Part shown: positions 1 to 5,839 of the stretch, piece after piece
How the letters are laid out: each line of letters opens with the position of its first letter
Position numbering within the stretch: position 1 is the stretch's first letter
NCBI GenBank assembly: GCA_903832475.1
Contig: CAILBQ010000718.1
Span: 1-6,802 of the forward strand
Direction: 5' to 3'
Source of the DNA: an uncultured Acidobacteriota bacterium
GTDB taxonomy: Bacteria > Acidobacteriota > Terriglobia > Terriglobales > Acidobacteriaceae
DNA: 6,802 nucleotides
Position numbers and translations under genes: made by a program
The notes under the pieces: generated by a model
Seen by the model: only the letters and a program-made list of their open reading frames with translations
Database searches by the model: none
Told to the model about the DNA's origin: nothing

Positions 1-555
1 ATGGATTAATAATACTAAGGATGGGCATATAAGATTAATGCTCATAAATGCCCTAAGTGTCAGGTTCCTATTGAAAAAAATTAAGGCTGCAGTCATATGG
101 ATTGCTATTCCTGCGGCCATAATTTCTGTTGGCTTTGTGGATTACCTGTATAGCATTGGACGCATGCTAATGACAGATTAAATCCATTTAGTTGTAAATA
201 TGTTCATAAGTGTGCAGGTAAATGGTGCGCCTTACTACTTTTATTCTTGATTGGATTCATGTTTATTCCTATAATAATCTTCTTGATACCTTTATTTTGG
301 ATAATGTACTATACTATAGTCATTTTGGGAGAATGTTGGTATAAAACTTGTAGAATTAGATAGTTTGCGATATGTTCAATAATGAGTTGTCTGATGGGTC
401 CTGCAACACTAATAATATTTTGTCTTGGTTTAGCAATAGGTTCTATACTTGGTGGATTAATATCTGCAATAATATCACCAGTTGCTTATGGGTTACATAT
501 TTTTTTCTTCTTCAGAACAATATACTGGTGGAATAAAAATAAAATAAAAGAATGA
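1..555 (+). CDS. RBR-type E3 ubiquitin ligase C-terminus, ciliate genetic code (5' partial)
   Basis: Frame 1 is open for 184 codons only if TAA (7, 10, 16, 82) and TAG (151, 361) are read as Gln; the single in-frame TGA at 553 ends it. This is the ciliate nuclear code (table 6). The product starts with an RBR RING2/Rcat domain: CPKC (residues 17-20), IEKNQGC with the catalytic-position Cys at 30 followed by SHM, then Cys35, Cys38, Cys43, Cys46 and a trailing His55/Cys65 pair. The layout matches the Rcat of HHARI/parkin-type ligases, where that Cys carries the ubiquitin thioester. Hydrophobic stretches at about 76-109 and 122-172 give at least two, perhaps three, membrane segments, so a membrane-bound ligase is likely. 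RING1 and IBR are missing, so the ATG at position 1 is probably an internal Met and the gene is cut by the window edge. Read with the bacterial code this would look like a pseudogene; the intact zinc ligands argue against that. Confidence 0.85.
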
Positions 556-615
556 TCAAGATAAACTCATTGATTTCATTTATTTATTTAAATAACAACA
601 TATATTAAGCGTCAT
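556..615 (+). other. AT-rich 3' flank of the ciliate gene
   Basis: About 60 bases of strongly AT-rich DNA lie between the TGA and the G4T4 tract. No gene is visible. Short AT-rich 3' flanks directly before a telomere are typical of hypotrich ciliate gene-sized chromosomes; assigning this stretch to such a flank is inference. Confidence 0.5.
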
Positions 616-625
616 GGGGTTTTGG
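616..625 (+). repeat. G4T4 telomere-like tract at the ciliate/bacterial junction
   Basis: GGGGTTTTGG equals one and a quarter units of the hypotrich/Euplotes telomere repeat in the orientation expected for a right-hand chromosome end. It lies about 60 bases after the ciliate stop codon, at the point where base composition changes. Euplotes shares this repeat but reads TGA as Cys and stops at TAA/TAG, so the combination with the code seen upstream points to an Oxytricha/Stylonychia-type hypotrich. The tract is only 10 bases long, so chance cannot be excluded. Confidence 0.5.
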
Positions 626-690
626 ACTTTCCCTACGAAATTTGCGAATAATGACTCTTAGCAAGACCAGGGCGAGGCCAAGGGGAGTTT

Positions 691-1797
691 ATGGGGGCAC
701 CTGCACGGATTTTGATCGTCGATGACGAACCGCACGTGCGCGGAATGCTGGCGGCCACGCTGGAGCGGCAGGGCTACCTGACGGTGCAGGCGGCGAGCAA
801 CGCCGAGGCCTTCGATACCATCGATCGCCAGCATTTCGATCTGGTCCTGACCGACATGGTCATGCGGGACGGAAATGGAATCGGCCTCCTGGACCGCCTT
901 CACATCCATCAGCCTCACACTCCGGTTGTCATGGTCACCGCTATCCAGGACATCAGCGTTGCCATCAGCGCCATGCGTAAGGGCGCATACGACTATCTCC
1001 TCAAGCCTTTCGAACGAGACCAGCTCCTTAGCACCGTCCGCCGCGCGCTCGATCACCGCCAAAGTTTGCGCGAAAACGAGAGCTACCAGCAGAATCTGGA
1101 ACAAATCGTCCAGGCGCGCACGGAACTGCTGCACCAGGCAATCGTCGACCTTGAGCGCTCCTATGACATCACGCTCGAAGCCCTCGGCGATGCCCTCGAC
1201 CTGAAGGACTCAGAAACCGAAGGCCATTCCAAGCGCGTGACCGCCTACACGATAGCTCTGGCGCGCGCCATGGGCATCGGATCGGACGGGATCAAGGTCA
1301 TCGCCCGCGGAGCCTTCCTGCACGATATCGGCAAGATGGCAATCCCGGATGCGATTCTTCGCAAGCCAGGCAAGTTGACCCTCGCCGAACAGACCCAAAT
1401 GCGGGAGCATTGCGAGCGGGGTTACAACATTCTGCGCAAGATCCCATTCCTCAACGAAGCAGCCGAAATTGTGTACTCTCACCAGGAACATTACGACGGC
1501 AGCGGGTATCCGCGAGGCATTCGCGGCAATGCCATACCCATTGGGGCCCGGATTTTTGCTATCGCCGACACACTTGACGCCATCACCAGCGACCGGCCCT
1601 ACCGCGGAGCAAAGAGCTTCGATGTGGCGCGTCTGGAAATCCTGCGCTGCTCGGGCACCCAGTTCGATCCTTCGGTGGTCGAAGTCTTCCTCAAGATCCC
1701 CAATGAATTGTGGATTGAATTGAGAACCGAAATCACCGGTCAGTCTCCGACGTTCGCCAGCCTCCAGTCTGCTCCCATCCCCACCACGACAGGCTGA
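691..1797 (+). CDS. Response regulator with HD-GYP cyclic-di-GMP phosphodiesterase domain
   Basis: A 368-residue cytoplasmic two-component output protein. The receiver domain (about 5-120) has the acidic cluster Asp11-Asp12-Glu13, phospho-acceptor Asp55, switch Thr83 and Lys105 in LLKPF. A helical, probably coiled-coil linker (about 123-165) leads to an HD-GYP domain (about 165-340) with His179, HDIGK at 211-215, His240, HQEH at 264-267 and the complete DGSGYP signature at 269-274. HD-GYP domains hydrolyse cyclic-di-GMP with a metal centre; all visible metal ligands are kept, so activity is expected, probably gated by phosphorylation of Asp55. The ATG at 691 follows AGGGGAG at 681-687. No histidine kinase is in the window; the partner could lie on the part lost at the chimeric junction, or the protein may be an orphan. 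The gene begins only about 65 bases after the foreign DNA, so its promoter may be missing. Confidence 0.93.
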   Translation: MGAPARILIVDDEPHVRGMLAATLERQGYLTVQAASNAEAFDTIDRQHFDLVLTDMVMRDGNGIGLLDRLHIHQPHTPVVMVTAIQDISVAISAMRKGAYDYLLKPFERDQLLSTVRRALDHRQSLRENESYQQNLEQIVQARTELLHQAIVDLERSYDITLEALGDALDLKDSETEGHSKRVTAYTIALARAMGIGSDGIKVIARGAFLHDIGKMAIPDAILRKPGKLTLAEQTQMREHCERGYNILRKIPFLNEAAEIVYSHQEHYDGSGYPRGIRGNAIPIGARIFAIADTLDAITSDRPYRGAKSFDVARLEILRCSGTQFDPSVVEVFLKIPNELWIELRTEITGQSPTFASLQSAPIPTTTG

Positions 1798-1836
1798 ATC
1801 ACTGCATTGTCGAGTTTTCCCAACACGCACACGAGT

Positions 1837-2115
1837 ATGCCGGTTTTGTCCAAACCTGAGATTGAAAAGGCTTTGTCCGGAATGGCAGGCTGGACCTTGG
1901 AAAACAATGAAATCCGTCGAATCTTTTCCTTCGCGGATTTTGGCGAGTCGATGAGTTTTGTGAATTCGGTCGCCGCGCTCGCGGAGCGTGCCGGACATCA
2001 TCCCGATATCGATATCCGTTACAACAAGGTGCAACTGGGTTTGTCCAGCCACGACGCGGGCGGCATCACCGAAAAAGACGTCAATCTGGCTTCGGAAATC
2101 GGCGAACTGCTTTGA
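1837..2115 (+). CDS. phhB: Pterin-4a-carbinolamine dehydratase
   Basis: A small cytoplasmic enzyme (92 residues from the ATG at 1837) that dehydrates 4a-hydroxytetrahydropterin, recycling the pterin cofactor of aromatic amino-acid hydroxylases; bacterial homologues also occur without a hydroxylase. The family signature is visible: GHHP with His54-His55-Pro56, Tyr62-Asn63, His72 and Asp81, and the N-terminal LSKPEIEKALSGMAGW stretch is typical. The frame is also open from a TTG at 1807, which would add 10 residues (SSFPNTHTS region). I prefer the ATG because the family normally begins a few residues before the LS..EIE helix; neither start has a clear Shine-Dalgarno. The gene lies 39 bases after the HD-GYP gene on the same strand and may be co-transcribed. 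No phenylalanine hydroxylase is present here. Confidence 0.9.
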   Translation: MPVLSKPEIEKALSGMAGWTLENNEIRRIFSFADFGESMSFVNSVAALAERAGHHPDIDIRYNKVQLGLSSHDAGGITEKDVNLASEIGELL

Positions 2116-2132
2116 CGCCGCTTGGCTCAATC

Positions 2133-2408
2133 CTAGACGAGACGCGGAAGTGGCCCTGCCTCGGACGAGTCTGATTCATCGAGACTGGCGTCTGGAAACT
2201 CGCTTTCAAAGACCTCTTTCTTCGGCAGAGCCTCCAAATGTACTGGATTCCGTAGTTTTCTGAGAGTGTCCTTATACCACCACGCAACAGCCAAACCTCC
2301 AGCCAAAGCGGATGCGGTCGCGATCATTCCGAGTTTTAACGCTTGCGCCTTGGCCTTCGGCTCTTCAATGCCCGCGCGATAAGTCTCTTGTTTGCCGCTA
2401 TTTGTCAT
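2133..2408 (-). CDS. Small single-pass membrane protein of unknown function
   Basis: A 91-residue protein whose family I do not recognise. A polar, charged N-terminus (1-24) leads to one hydrophobic segment (about 25-45, containing GMIATASALAGGLAVAWW), then a basic patch (KDTLRKLR) and an acidic, Ser/Glu/Asp-rich tail (about 65-85). The flanking charges suggest the C-terminal side is cytoplasmic. The start is set by an excellent ribosome site: on the minus strand GGGAGA (2414-2419) stands 5 bases before the ATG at 2408. The frame stays open a further 33 codons upstream, but the longer form has no such site. The gene converges on the dehydratase gene with only 17 bases between them and diverges from the structured region at 2509-2666. 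The strong start context and coherent protein make a real gene likely. Confidence 0.7.
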   Translation of the reverse strand: MTNSGKQETYRAGIEEPKAKAQALKLGMIATASALAGGLAVAWWYKDTLRKLRNPVHLEALPKKEVFESEFPDASLDESDSSEAGPLPRLV

Positions 2409-2508
2409 TCTTGTCTCCCGTCGCAAAAACGCCTCGGCGGTACTCATGGCATCGCGCCACCCGATTTGAAGTGTGTATAAAAATGCCCAATTGGACCGCA
2501 TCCTCACA

Positions 2509-2520
2509 CAAAATATTTTG
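2509..2520. promoter_or_regulatory. 12-bp perfect palindrome, possible operator
   Basis: CAAAATATTTTG is a perfect palindrome placed just upstream of the predicted -35 box of the short RNA promoter. It could be a repressor or activator site for that promoter, or simply part of an AT-rich upstream element. Function is inferred only from position. Confidence 0.3.
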
Positions 2521-2523
2521 ATT

Positions 2524-2553
2524 TTGGTATTTGTTTTCTTCGCAATCTATAGT
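2524..2553 (+). promoter_or_regulatory. Predicted sigma70-type promoter
   Basis: TTGGTA (2524-2529) and TATAGT (2548-2553) are separated by 18 bases and preceded by an AT-rich tract, with a start point expected near 2560. It would drive the structured RNA that ends at the terminator at 2666, and by read-through the PCYCGC protein gene. The match is good but not perfect (4/6 and 5/6). Confidence 0.5.
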
Positions 2554-2559
2554 AAGGTG

Positions 2560-2666
2560 TAGATATTGCTGCTGGAGACGGAGGTGAGTCTCTCGGCTCT
2601 CGCGGCAAGTAAGTTGCGTCACTGGCCTCCCGGCACGAACAGAAAACGTTCGTGCCGTCTTTTTTT
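2560..2666 (+). ncRNA. Candidate structured small RNA or transcription-attenuated leader
   Basis: About 107 bases lie between a predicted promoter and a strong intrinsic terminator with no open frame of note. GAGAC (2575-2579) pairs with GTCTC (2588-2592) and displays GGAGGTGA in the 8-base loop, an exact complement of the 16S rRNA 3' end. An alternative fold pairs GGAGG (2580-2584) with CCTCC (2626-2630), hiding that motif. GCAA/TTGC (2605-2608 with 2614-2617) forms a small inner hairpin. The two outer folds exclude each other. It could be a free small RNA or a leader controlling the gene at 2747, which begins about 80 bases after the terminator. I do not recognise it as 6S, SRP RNA or a known riboswitch. 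The boundaries are predictions. Confidence 0.4.
2632..2666 (+). terminator. Intrinsic (Rho-independent) terminator
   Basis: GGCACGAAC (2632-2640) pairs perfectly with GTTCGTGCC (2648-2656) around a 7-base loop AGAAAAC. The 9-bp stem is followed after three bases by seven T residues (2660-2666). Its position, with no annotated gene ending before it on this strand, implies that a short transcript ends here. Confidence 0.85.
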
Positions 2667-2746
2667 GCCCGAGACGATCAGGTCGACAGTGCTCACTTCC
2701 ACGATGCATATGCCTTCCGGATAGAATGAATGCAACGAGGGTCTCT

Positions 2747-3199
2747 ATGCGTTTTTCTCATTCACGCCGCTGGGCGGCGGCAATCATCTTGGCCACGGCC
2801 ACCGCAATCAGCTACGCCCAATGGTCCAACCCCGCTGACGACATCCCTGCGTACCACGCGACAGCGCCCTTGAAGATCAGTTCTCTGCCCCCCATTCTAA
2901 GCGGAACCCAGCTCAGTGGAGAAAACTTCCGCTACGGCTGGCAGAAGCATGTCTACGAGCAGGCGGCCAAAGTCTCGACTGTTCTGTATCAACTGCCGTG
3001 CAATTGCCGTTGCGACCGAGCCTTGGGCCACACCAGCCTGCGCAGCTGTTTCGAGGGCCTGCATGGGACCGAATGCTCGACCTGCGCCAAGGAAGGCCTG
3101 TTCGCCTACCAGCAGACGAAGCTAGGGAAAACACCGGCGCAGATCCGTACCGCAATCGCCCATCGCGACTACGAATCGATTCCGCTCGAAGGGCAATGA
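2747..3199 (+). CDS. Secreted Cys-rich PCYCGC-motif protein
   Basis: A 150-residue exported protein. The N-terminus has a signal peptide: basic MRFSHSRR, a hydrophobic core AAAIILATATA, and a likely cleavage after SYA at residue 24. The mature part holds a compact Cys/His cluster: LPCNCRCD (Cys85, Cys87, Cys89), GH at 94-95, Cys101, HG at 106-107 and CSTC (Cys110, Cys113). This resembles the PCYCGC family (PF13798-like), secreted or lipid-anchored proteins of unknown function; metal or redox-cofactor binding is an inference from the Cys pattern. No lipobox Cys follows the signal peptide. The ATG at 2747 is chosen because GAGGG (2737-2741) sits 5 bases before it; an in-frame ATG at 2726 would add 7 residues but lacks a good site. 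The gene lies downstream of the structured RNA/terminator and may be controlled by read-through. Confidence 0.75.
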   Translation: MRFSHSRRWAAAIILATATAISYAQWSNPADDIPAYHATAPLKISSLPPILSGTQLSGENFRYGWQKHVYEQAAKVSTVLYQLPCNCRCDRALGHTSLRSCFEGLHGTECSTCAKEGLFAYQQTKLGKTPAQIRTAIAHRDYESIPLEGQ

Positions 3200-3334
3200 A
3201 CCAAATCGGCCGAAATCCGGAACCGTCATGGCGGGTGGCTGGCGGTCCTGCGGTTTCGGCGTACAATAAGAATTGCAGCACGAGCCATTCGGCACGGCTG
3301 ATGTTTCCCGGCCTGGCAGCATGAGGCCAAAGAT

Positions 3335-3683
3335 GGGGGCGTCACGGTTTCGACGGGATCGAGAGCGGCAGAGAGGCATGCCGGGGTGTGGGCACCCGTA
3401 ATCGCTTACAAAAACACAATTGCCAACAACAATCTGGCACTTGCTGCTTAATTAAATAGGCAGCCGTCCTCCTCATCTTTGCCTGTGGGCTGAGAGCGGG
3501 CGTCGCACAGCAGGCTGGTTTGCTCCGCTCGGTCCGTGTGGAGTCGACAAGATCATCGGACTAGCTTCTTTCGTTTCTTGTCTATTCTGAGCGGGTGAAG
3601 CGAATTTACTGAATAGACTACGCATGGAGTCTCTCGGCTGACCACGATTTCGGACGCGGGTTCGACTCCCGCCGCCTCCACCA
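3335..3683 (+). ncRNA. ssrA: tmRNA (transfer-messenger RNA)
   Basis: A one-piece tmRNA that rescues stalled ribosomes with SmpB and tags the unfinished protein. The 5' end GGGGGCG (3335-3341) followed by the conserved ACGGTTTCGACGGG-type block pairs with CGCCTCC (3673-3679); the third pair is G-U, the alanyl-tRNA synthetase identity element. Discriminator A3680 and an encoded CCA (3681-3683) follow. The T arm is GCGGG (3656-3660), loop TTCGACT, CCCGC (3668-3672). A pseudoknot-type hairpin GGGTG/CACCC (3384-3397) precedes the resume codon GCT at 3404 in a TAATCGCT context like the E. coli TAGTCGCA. The tag reads AYKNTIANNNLALAA and stops with TAA at 3449, ending in the usual LAA protease signal. 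A possible -10 box TACAAT lies at 3262-3267 without a clear -35. No terminator is seen after the CCA. Confidence 0.95.
3652..3683 (+). other. Probable attachment site (attL) in the tmRNA 3' end
   Basis: The T arm and acceptor end of tmRNA is a classic target of tyrosine recombinases. The gene is complete and an integrase starts about 140 bases after its CCA end on the same strand, as in many tmRNA-integrated islands. The exact core cannot be defined because the second copy is not in the window. Confidence 0.55.
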
Positions 3684-3826
3684 CATCCAAGTCCTTTTCT
3701 ACGAACAACTTAGCAGAGATGGGAAAAATTCGAGCGGATTTTAGTACGCGATTTGTACGTTGCCGCTTTTGGTTTTGACCCACTTCCGCGATCCCAGCAC
3801 AATTGGAGCCGAAGTGGGAGGCCCCA

Positions 3827-5182
3827 TTGCTGCTTTCCGTTTTTACCCGCCACTCCATCGACTGCAAGTATGCCGGCGACCGGACGTACCGCCGCTGCAA
3901 CTGCCCCAAGTGGATTGGCGGCCAGGTCAACCGCAATTACTTCCGCAAGAGCGCCGGCACCCGGCAATGGGGGGAGGCCGAGGAGCTAAGGCTTAAACTC
4001 GAGGACGCTCTTCTCAAAGGGCTACCTCCATTTGGACCGTCACGACCTGATACGTTGGGGTTGGTGGCGTTTCCAAAGGTTGAATCTCCAGCGCTGGAAG
4101 CTACTCCCGTCGAGGTACTGCCTCCCACACCAAAGAAGCCGCGGGTAACCGTCGACTCAGCCGTCGACGCCTATCTCACCGACGCGCGCTCGAGGGGTCT
4201 CAGCGAAGACACGATCCGTAAGCTCGAAACTATCTTCCGCAAACAGTTCCTTTCCTGGTGCACGGTCGAAGGCCTCATCTTCCTCGATGAGATCGACCTC
4301 GATGCATTGCTCCGCTTCCGCAGCACTTGGAAGGATGCCCCTCTGGCTGGCCAGAAAAAGCAGAACCGGGTCATCGGTTTCTTCTGGGCCTGTATGAGAC
4401 GCCGCTATATCCAGGAGAATCCAGTCCTGGGACTTGGCAAGATCAAGGTGATCCACGTTCCAACCGACTACTTCCCCCGAGAAGAGTTCGAGAAGATTTT
4501 GGATGCGACCTCCCGATGCGGCGACAAACGCGGCGGGAACGTGTCGGTTGACGATAATCGGACCAGGCTCCGCGCCATGACCCTCCTGATGCGTTGGAGC
4601 GGACTGCGCATCCGGGACGCGATCACACTGGAGCGACATCGGCTTCAAGGCGATAGCCTCATGCTCTACCAGGCGAAAACCGGGACGCCAGTCTACGTCC
4701 CGCTTCCATCCTTCGTCATTGCGGCCCTAGATAACCTCCCGCCCGGTCCAAAGCCAAATCCGCGTTACTTCTTCTGGAGCGGCAATGGGAAGCCGAAGAG
4801 TGCGGTCGCCGATTGGCAGCGCAGCTACCGCCGCCTCTTCAAACTGGTCAATCTGACGAAGGCCGACGGATCTCCGAAACGCTGTCATCCCCACATGTTC
4901 CGTGACACATTTGCAGTCGAGATGCTGTTGGCGGGCGTTCCGATCGATCAGGTCTCCCTCCTGCTCGGCCATGCTTCGGTCAAAATCACGGAAAAGAGCT
5001 ACTCCCCGTTCGTAAAGGCGAGACAGATTCAGTTGCAGGATAGCGTCCGGAGTGCATGGCAGATCGGATTGCCCGCCACGCCGGGGCCGGATACAAATCC
5101 GCCGAACCCCGCACCTTCGACGAAAACTCGGGCAGGGTTGCAATTGATCCGCAATCCGAAGGGTTCGCAAGCGACAGCGTGA
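3827..5182 (+). CDS. Tyrosine recombinase (phage/island-type integrase)
   Basis: A 451-residue site-specific recombinase likely to move the island inserted at tmRNA. The N-terminus has a Cys/His cluster RHSIDC...RRCNCPKW (His9, Cys13, Cys24, Cys26) that may bind zinc. A Pro-rich linker (about 80-105) leads to a SAM-like core-binding domain (about 108-200) and the catalytic domain (about 215-410), with Arg261 in SGLR, Lys284 in QAKTG, His356 and Arg359 in HPHMFR, His382 in LLGH and nucleophile Tyr392. All six catalytic residues are present. A Pro-rich tail follows. I place the start at TTG 3827 because GGGAGG (3816-3821) stands 5 bases before it; a TTG at 3803 gives 8 more residues but has no ribosome site, and an in-frame stop at 3776 limits it further. 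No promoter or terminator is visible between tmRNA and this gene, so read-through from tmRNA may express it. Confidence 0.93.
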   Translation: MLLSVFTRHSIDCKYAGDRTYRRCNCPKWIGGQVNRNYFRKSAGTRQWGEAEELRLKLEDALLKGLPPFGPSRPDTLGLVAFPKVESPALEATPVEVLPPTPKKPRVTVDSAVDAYLTDARSRGLSEDTIRKLETIFRKQFLSWCTVEGLIFLDEIDLDALLRFRSTWKDAPLAGQKKQNRVIGFFWACMRRRYIQENPVLGLGKIKVIHVPTDYFPREEFEKILDATSRCGDKRGGNVSVDDNRTRLRAMTLLMRWSGLRIRDAITLERHRLQGDSLMLYQAKTGTPVYVPLPSFVIAALDNLPPGPKPNPRYFFWSGNGKPKSAVADWQRSYRRLFKLVNLTKADGSPKRCHPHMFRDTFAVEMLLAGVPIDQVSLLLGHASVKITEKSYSPFVKARQIQLQDSVRSAWQIGLPATPGPDTNPPNPAPSTKTRAGLQLIRNPKGSQATA

Positions 5183-5335
5183 CCGGCGCCTCCAGTGTCG
5201 CTTGCCGCGAAGAATGGCTGATTTGACCGAGTATTTGAGCTGACTTAGAAGAGCTGTGTGCAATCTCTGTTGATCGAAAGCATCAGACTCCAGTTCATCG
5301 CTTGAGAAGCCAAATCCAAATGAGGGGAAAATCGA
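5183..5335 (+). other. Gene-free spacer between integrase and HTH gene
   Basis: This 153-base gap shows no open frame of note and no hairpin-plus-T terminator. A weak promoter-like pair, TTGACC (5223-5228) and TTAGAA (5245-5250) with 16 bases between, could serve the following gene but is too poor to call. Confidence 0.3.
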
Positions 5336-5611
5336 ATGGAACTCCACTACGAATCGCAGTTCGATTCAAGCCTTCCCAGAAGCCAGTCGGCAGTGACAGG
5401 TGTGCCGGCGCTGGAGAGACACTACACGGTCGCTGAGCTATCGAAGCTTTGGTTCTTCAGCGAAAACACGATAAGAAGGCTGTTCAACACGGAGCCAGGC
5501 GTCATCAAGATCGCTCGCCAAGGGAACAGATTCAAGAGGGGCTACACCTCACTGAGAATTCCAGAGCGAATCGCTTTACGCGTCCACAGACGAATGCAGG
5601 GGATTTCCTGA
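5336..5611 (+). CDS. Small MerR/excisionase-like helix-turn-helix protein
   Basis: A 91-residue protein with a MerR/excisionase-type winged helix: YTVAELSKLWFFSENTIRRLF (about residues 30-50) is the helix-turn-helix, followed by a GVIKIAR strand and a Lys/Arg-rich wing ending in LRIPERIALRVHRRM. It is almost certainly a DNA-binding protein. Its size and place directly after an integrase fit a recombination directionality factor (Xis-like) or an island transcription regulator; the sequence does not decide between them. The ATG at 5336 is supported by GAGGGG (5322-5327) 8 bases upstream. The inverted repeats just downstream (5675-5839) are candidate targets. The first 28 residues are polar and probably flexible. 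Confidence 0.75.
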   Translation: MELHYESQFDSSLPRSQSAVTGVPALERHYTVAELSKLWFFSENTIRRLFNTEPGVIKIARQGNRFKRGYTSLRIPERIALRVHRRMQGIS

Positions 5612-5674
5612 AAGGGTCATCTGAGGAGACTGAACCAGAGCCATTCTTGGTCTATAGCAAGAGTGGCCAGTTTT

Positions 5675-5690
5675 CATGCCTCTCGGCATG
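5675..5690 (+). repeat. Hairpin CATGCC/GGCATG
   Basis: A perfect 6-bp stem with a TCTC loop lies about 64 bases after the HTH gene stop. There is no following T run, so it is a poor terminator; a protein-binding or RNA-folding site is possible. Confidence 0.45.
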
Positions 5691-5706
5691 ACCATAGTCG
5701 ACGAAC

Positions 5707-5730
5707 TTGACCGAAATGGTCAACCATTTC
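5707..5730. repeat. Two overlapping, mutually exclusive inverted repeats
   Basis: TTGACC (5707-5712) pairs with GGTCAA (5718-5723) around GAAAT, while GAAATGG (5713-5719) pairs with CCATTTC (5724-5730) around TCAA. The second is a 7-bp stem. They share the GG/TCAA bases, so only one can form at a time. This may be a switch in RNA or overlapping operator sites; function is unknown. Confidence 0.5.
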
Positions 5731-5822
5731 ATGCTCGGATTTCGCTGGTTCCACGCTTGGTCTCAGTGTCAAGTGGAGAAACCCAGTTGACGTCGTATTG
5801 CAAGTTACGGCGACTTGGACGC

Positions 5823-5839
5823 TTCTTTCACTGAAAGAA
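5823..5839. promoter_or_regulatory. 17-bp perfect palindrome, candidate operator
   Basis: TTCTTTCACTGAAAGAA has two perfect 8-base arms around a single central C. With so small a spacer it is unlikely to be an RNA hairpin and looks like a dimer-binding DNA site. It lies about 95 bases before the ATPase gene and about 210 bases after the HTH gene, so control of the cargo operon by the HTH protein or another regulator is plausible. Confidence 0.45.

Noticed and set aside
1..555. Reading the first region as a bacterial pseudogene broken by six stops
   Set aside because: All stops are TAA or TAG, none is TGA, the zinc-binding residues are intact and there are no frameshifts, which fits the ciliate code and not decay.
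1210..2130. Long minus-strand frame of 306 codons
   Set aside because: It lies opposite the HD-GYP and dehydratase genes, both with clear family motifs, and its translation shows no domain. It is a GC-driven shadow.
2560..2666. The structured RNA as SRP (4.5S) RNA or 6S RNA
   Set aside because: The conserved SRP apical loop motif is absent, and the length and pairing pattern do not suit 6S RNA.
3553..3936. Minus-strand frame of 127 codons containing AAGVEPASE
   Set aside because: It is the reverse complement of the tmRNA 3' half. The GVEPA-type string is a well-known false protein arising from the T-arm of tRNA/tmRNA.
4157..4648. Minus-strand frame of 163 codons
   Set aside because: Antisense shadow of the integrase, with no recognisable motif.
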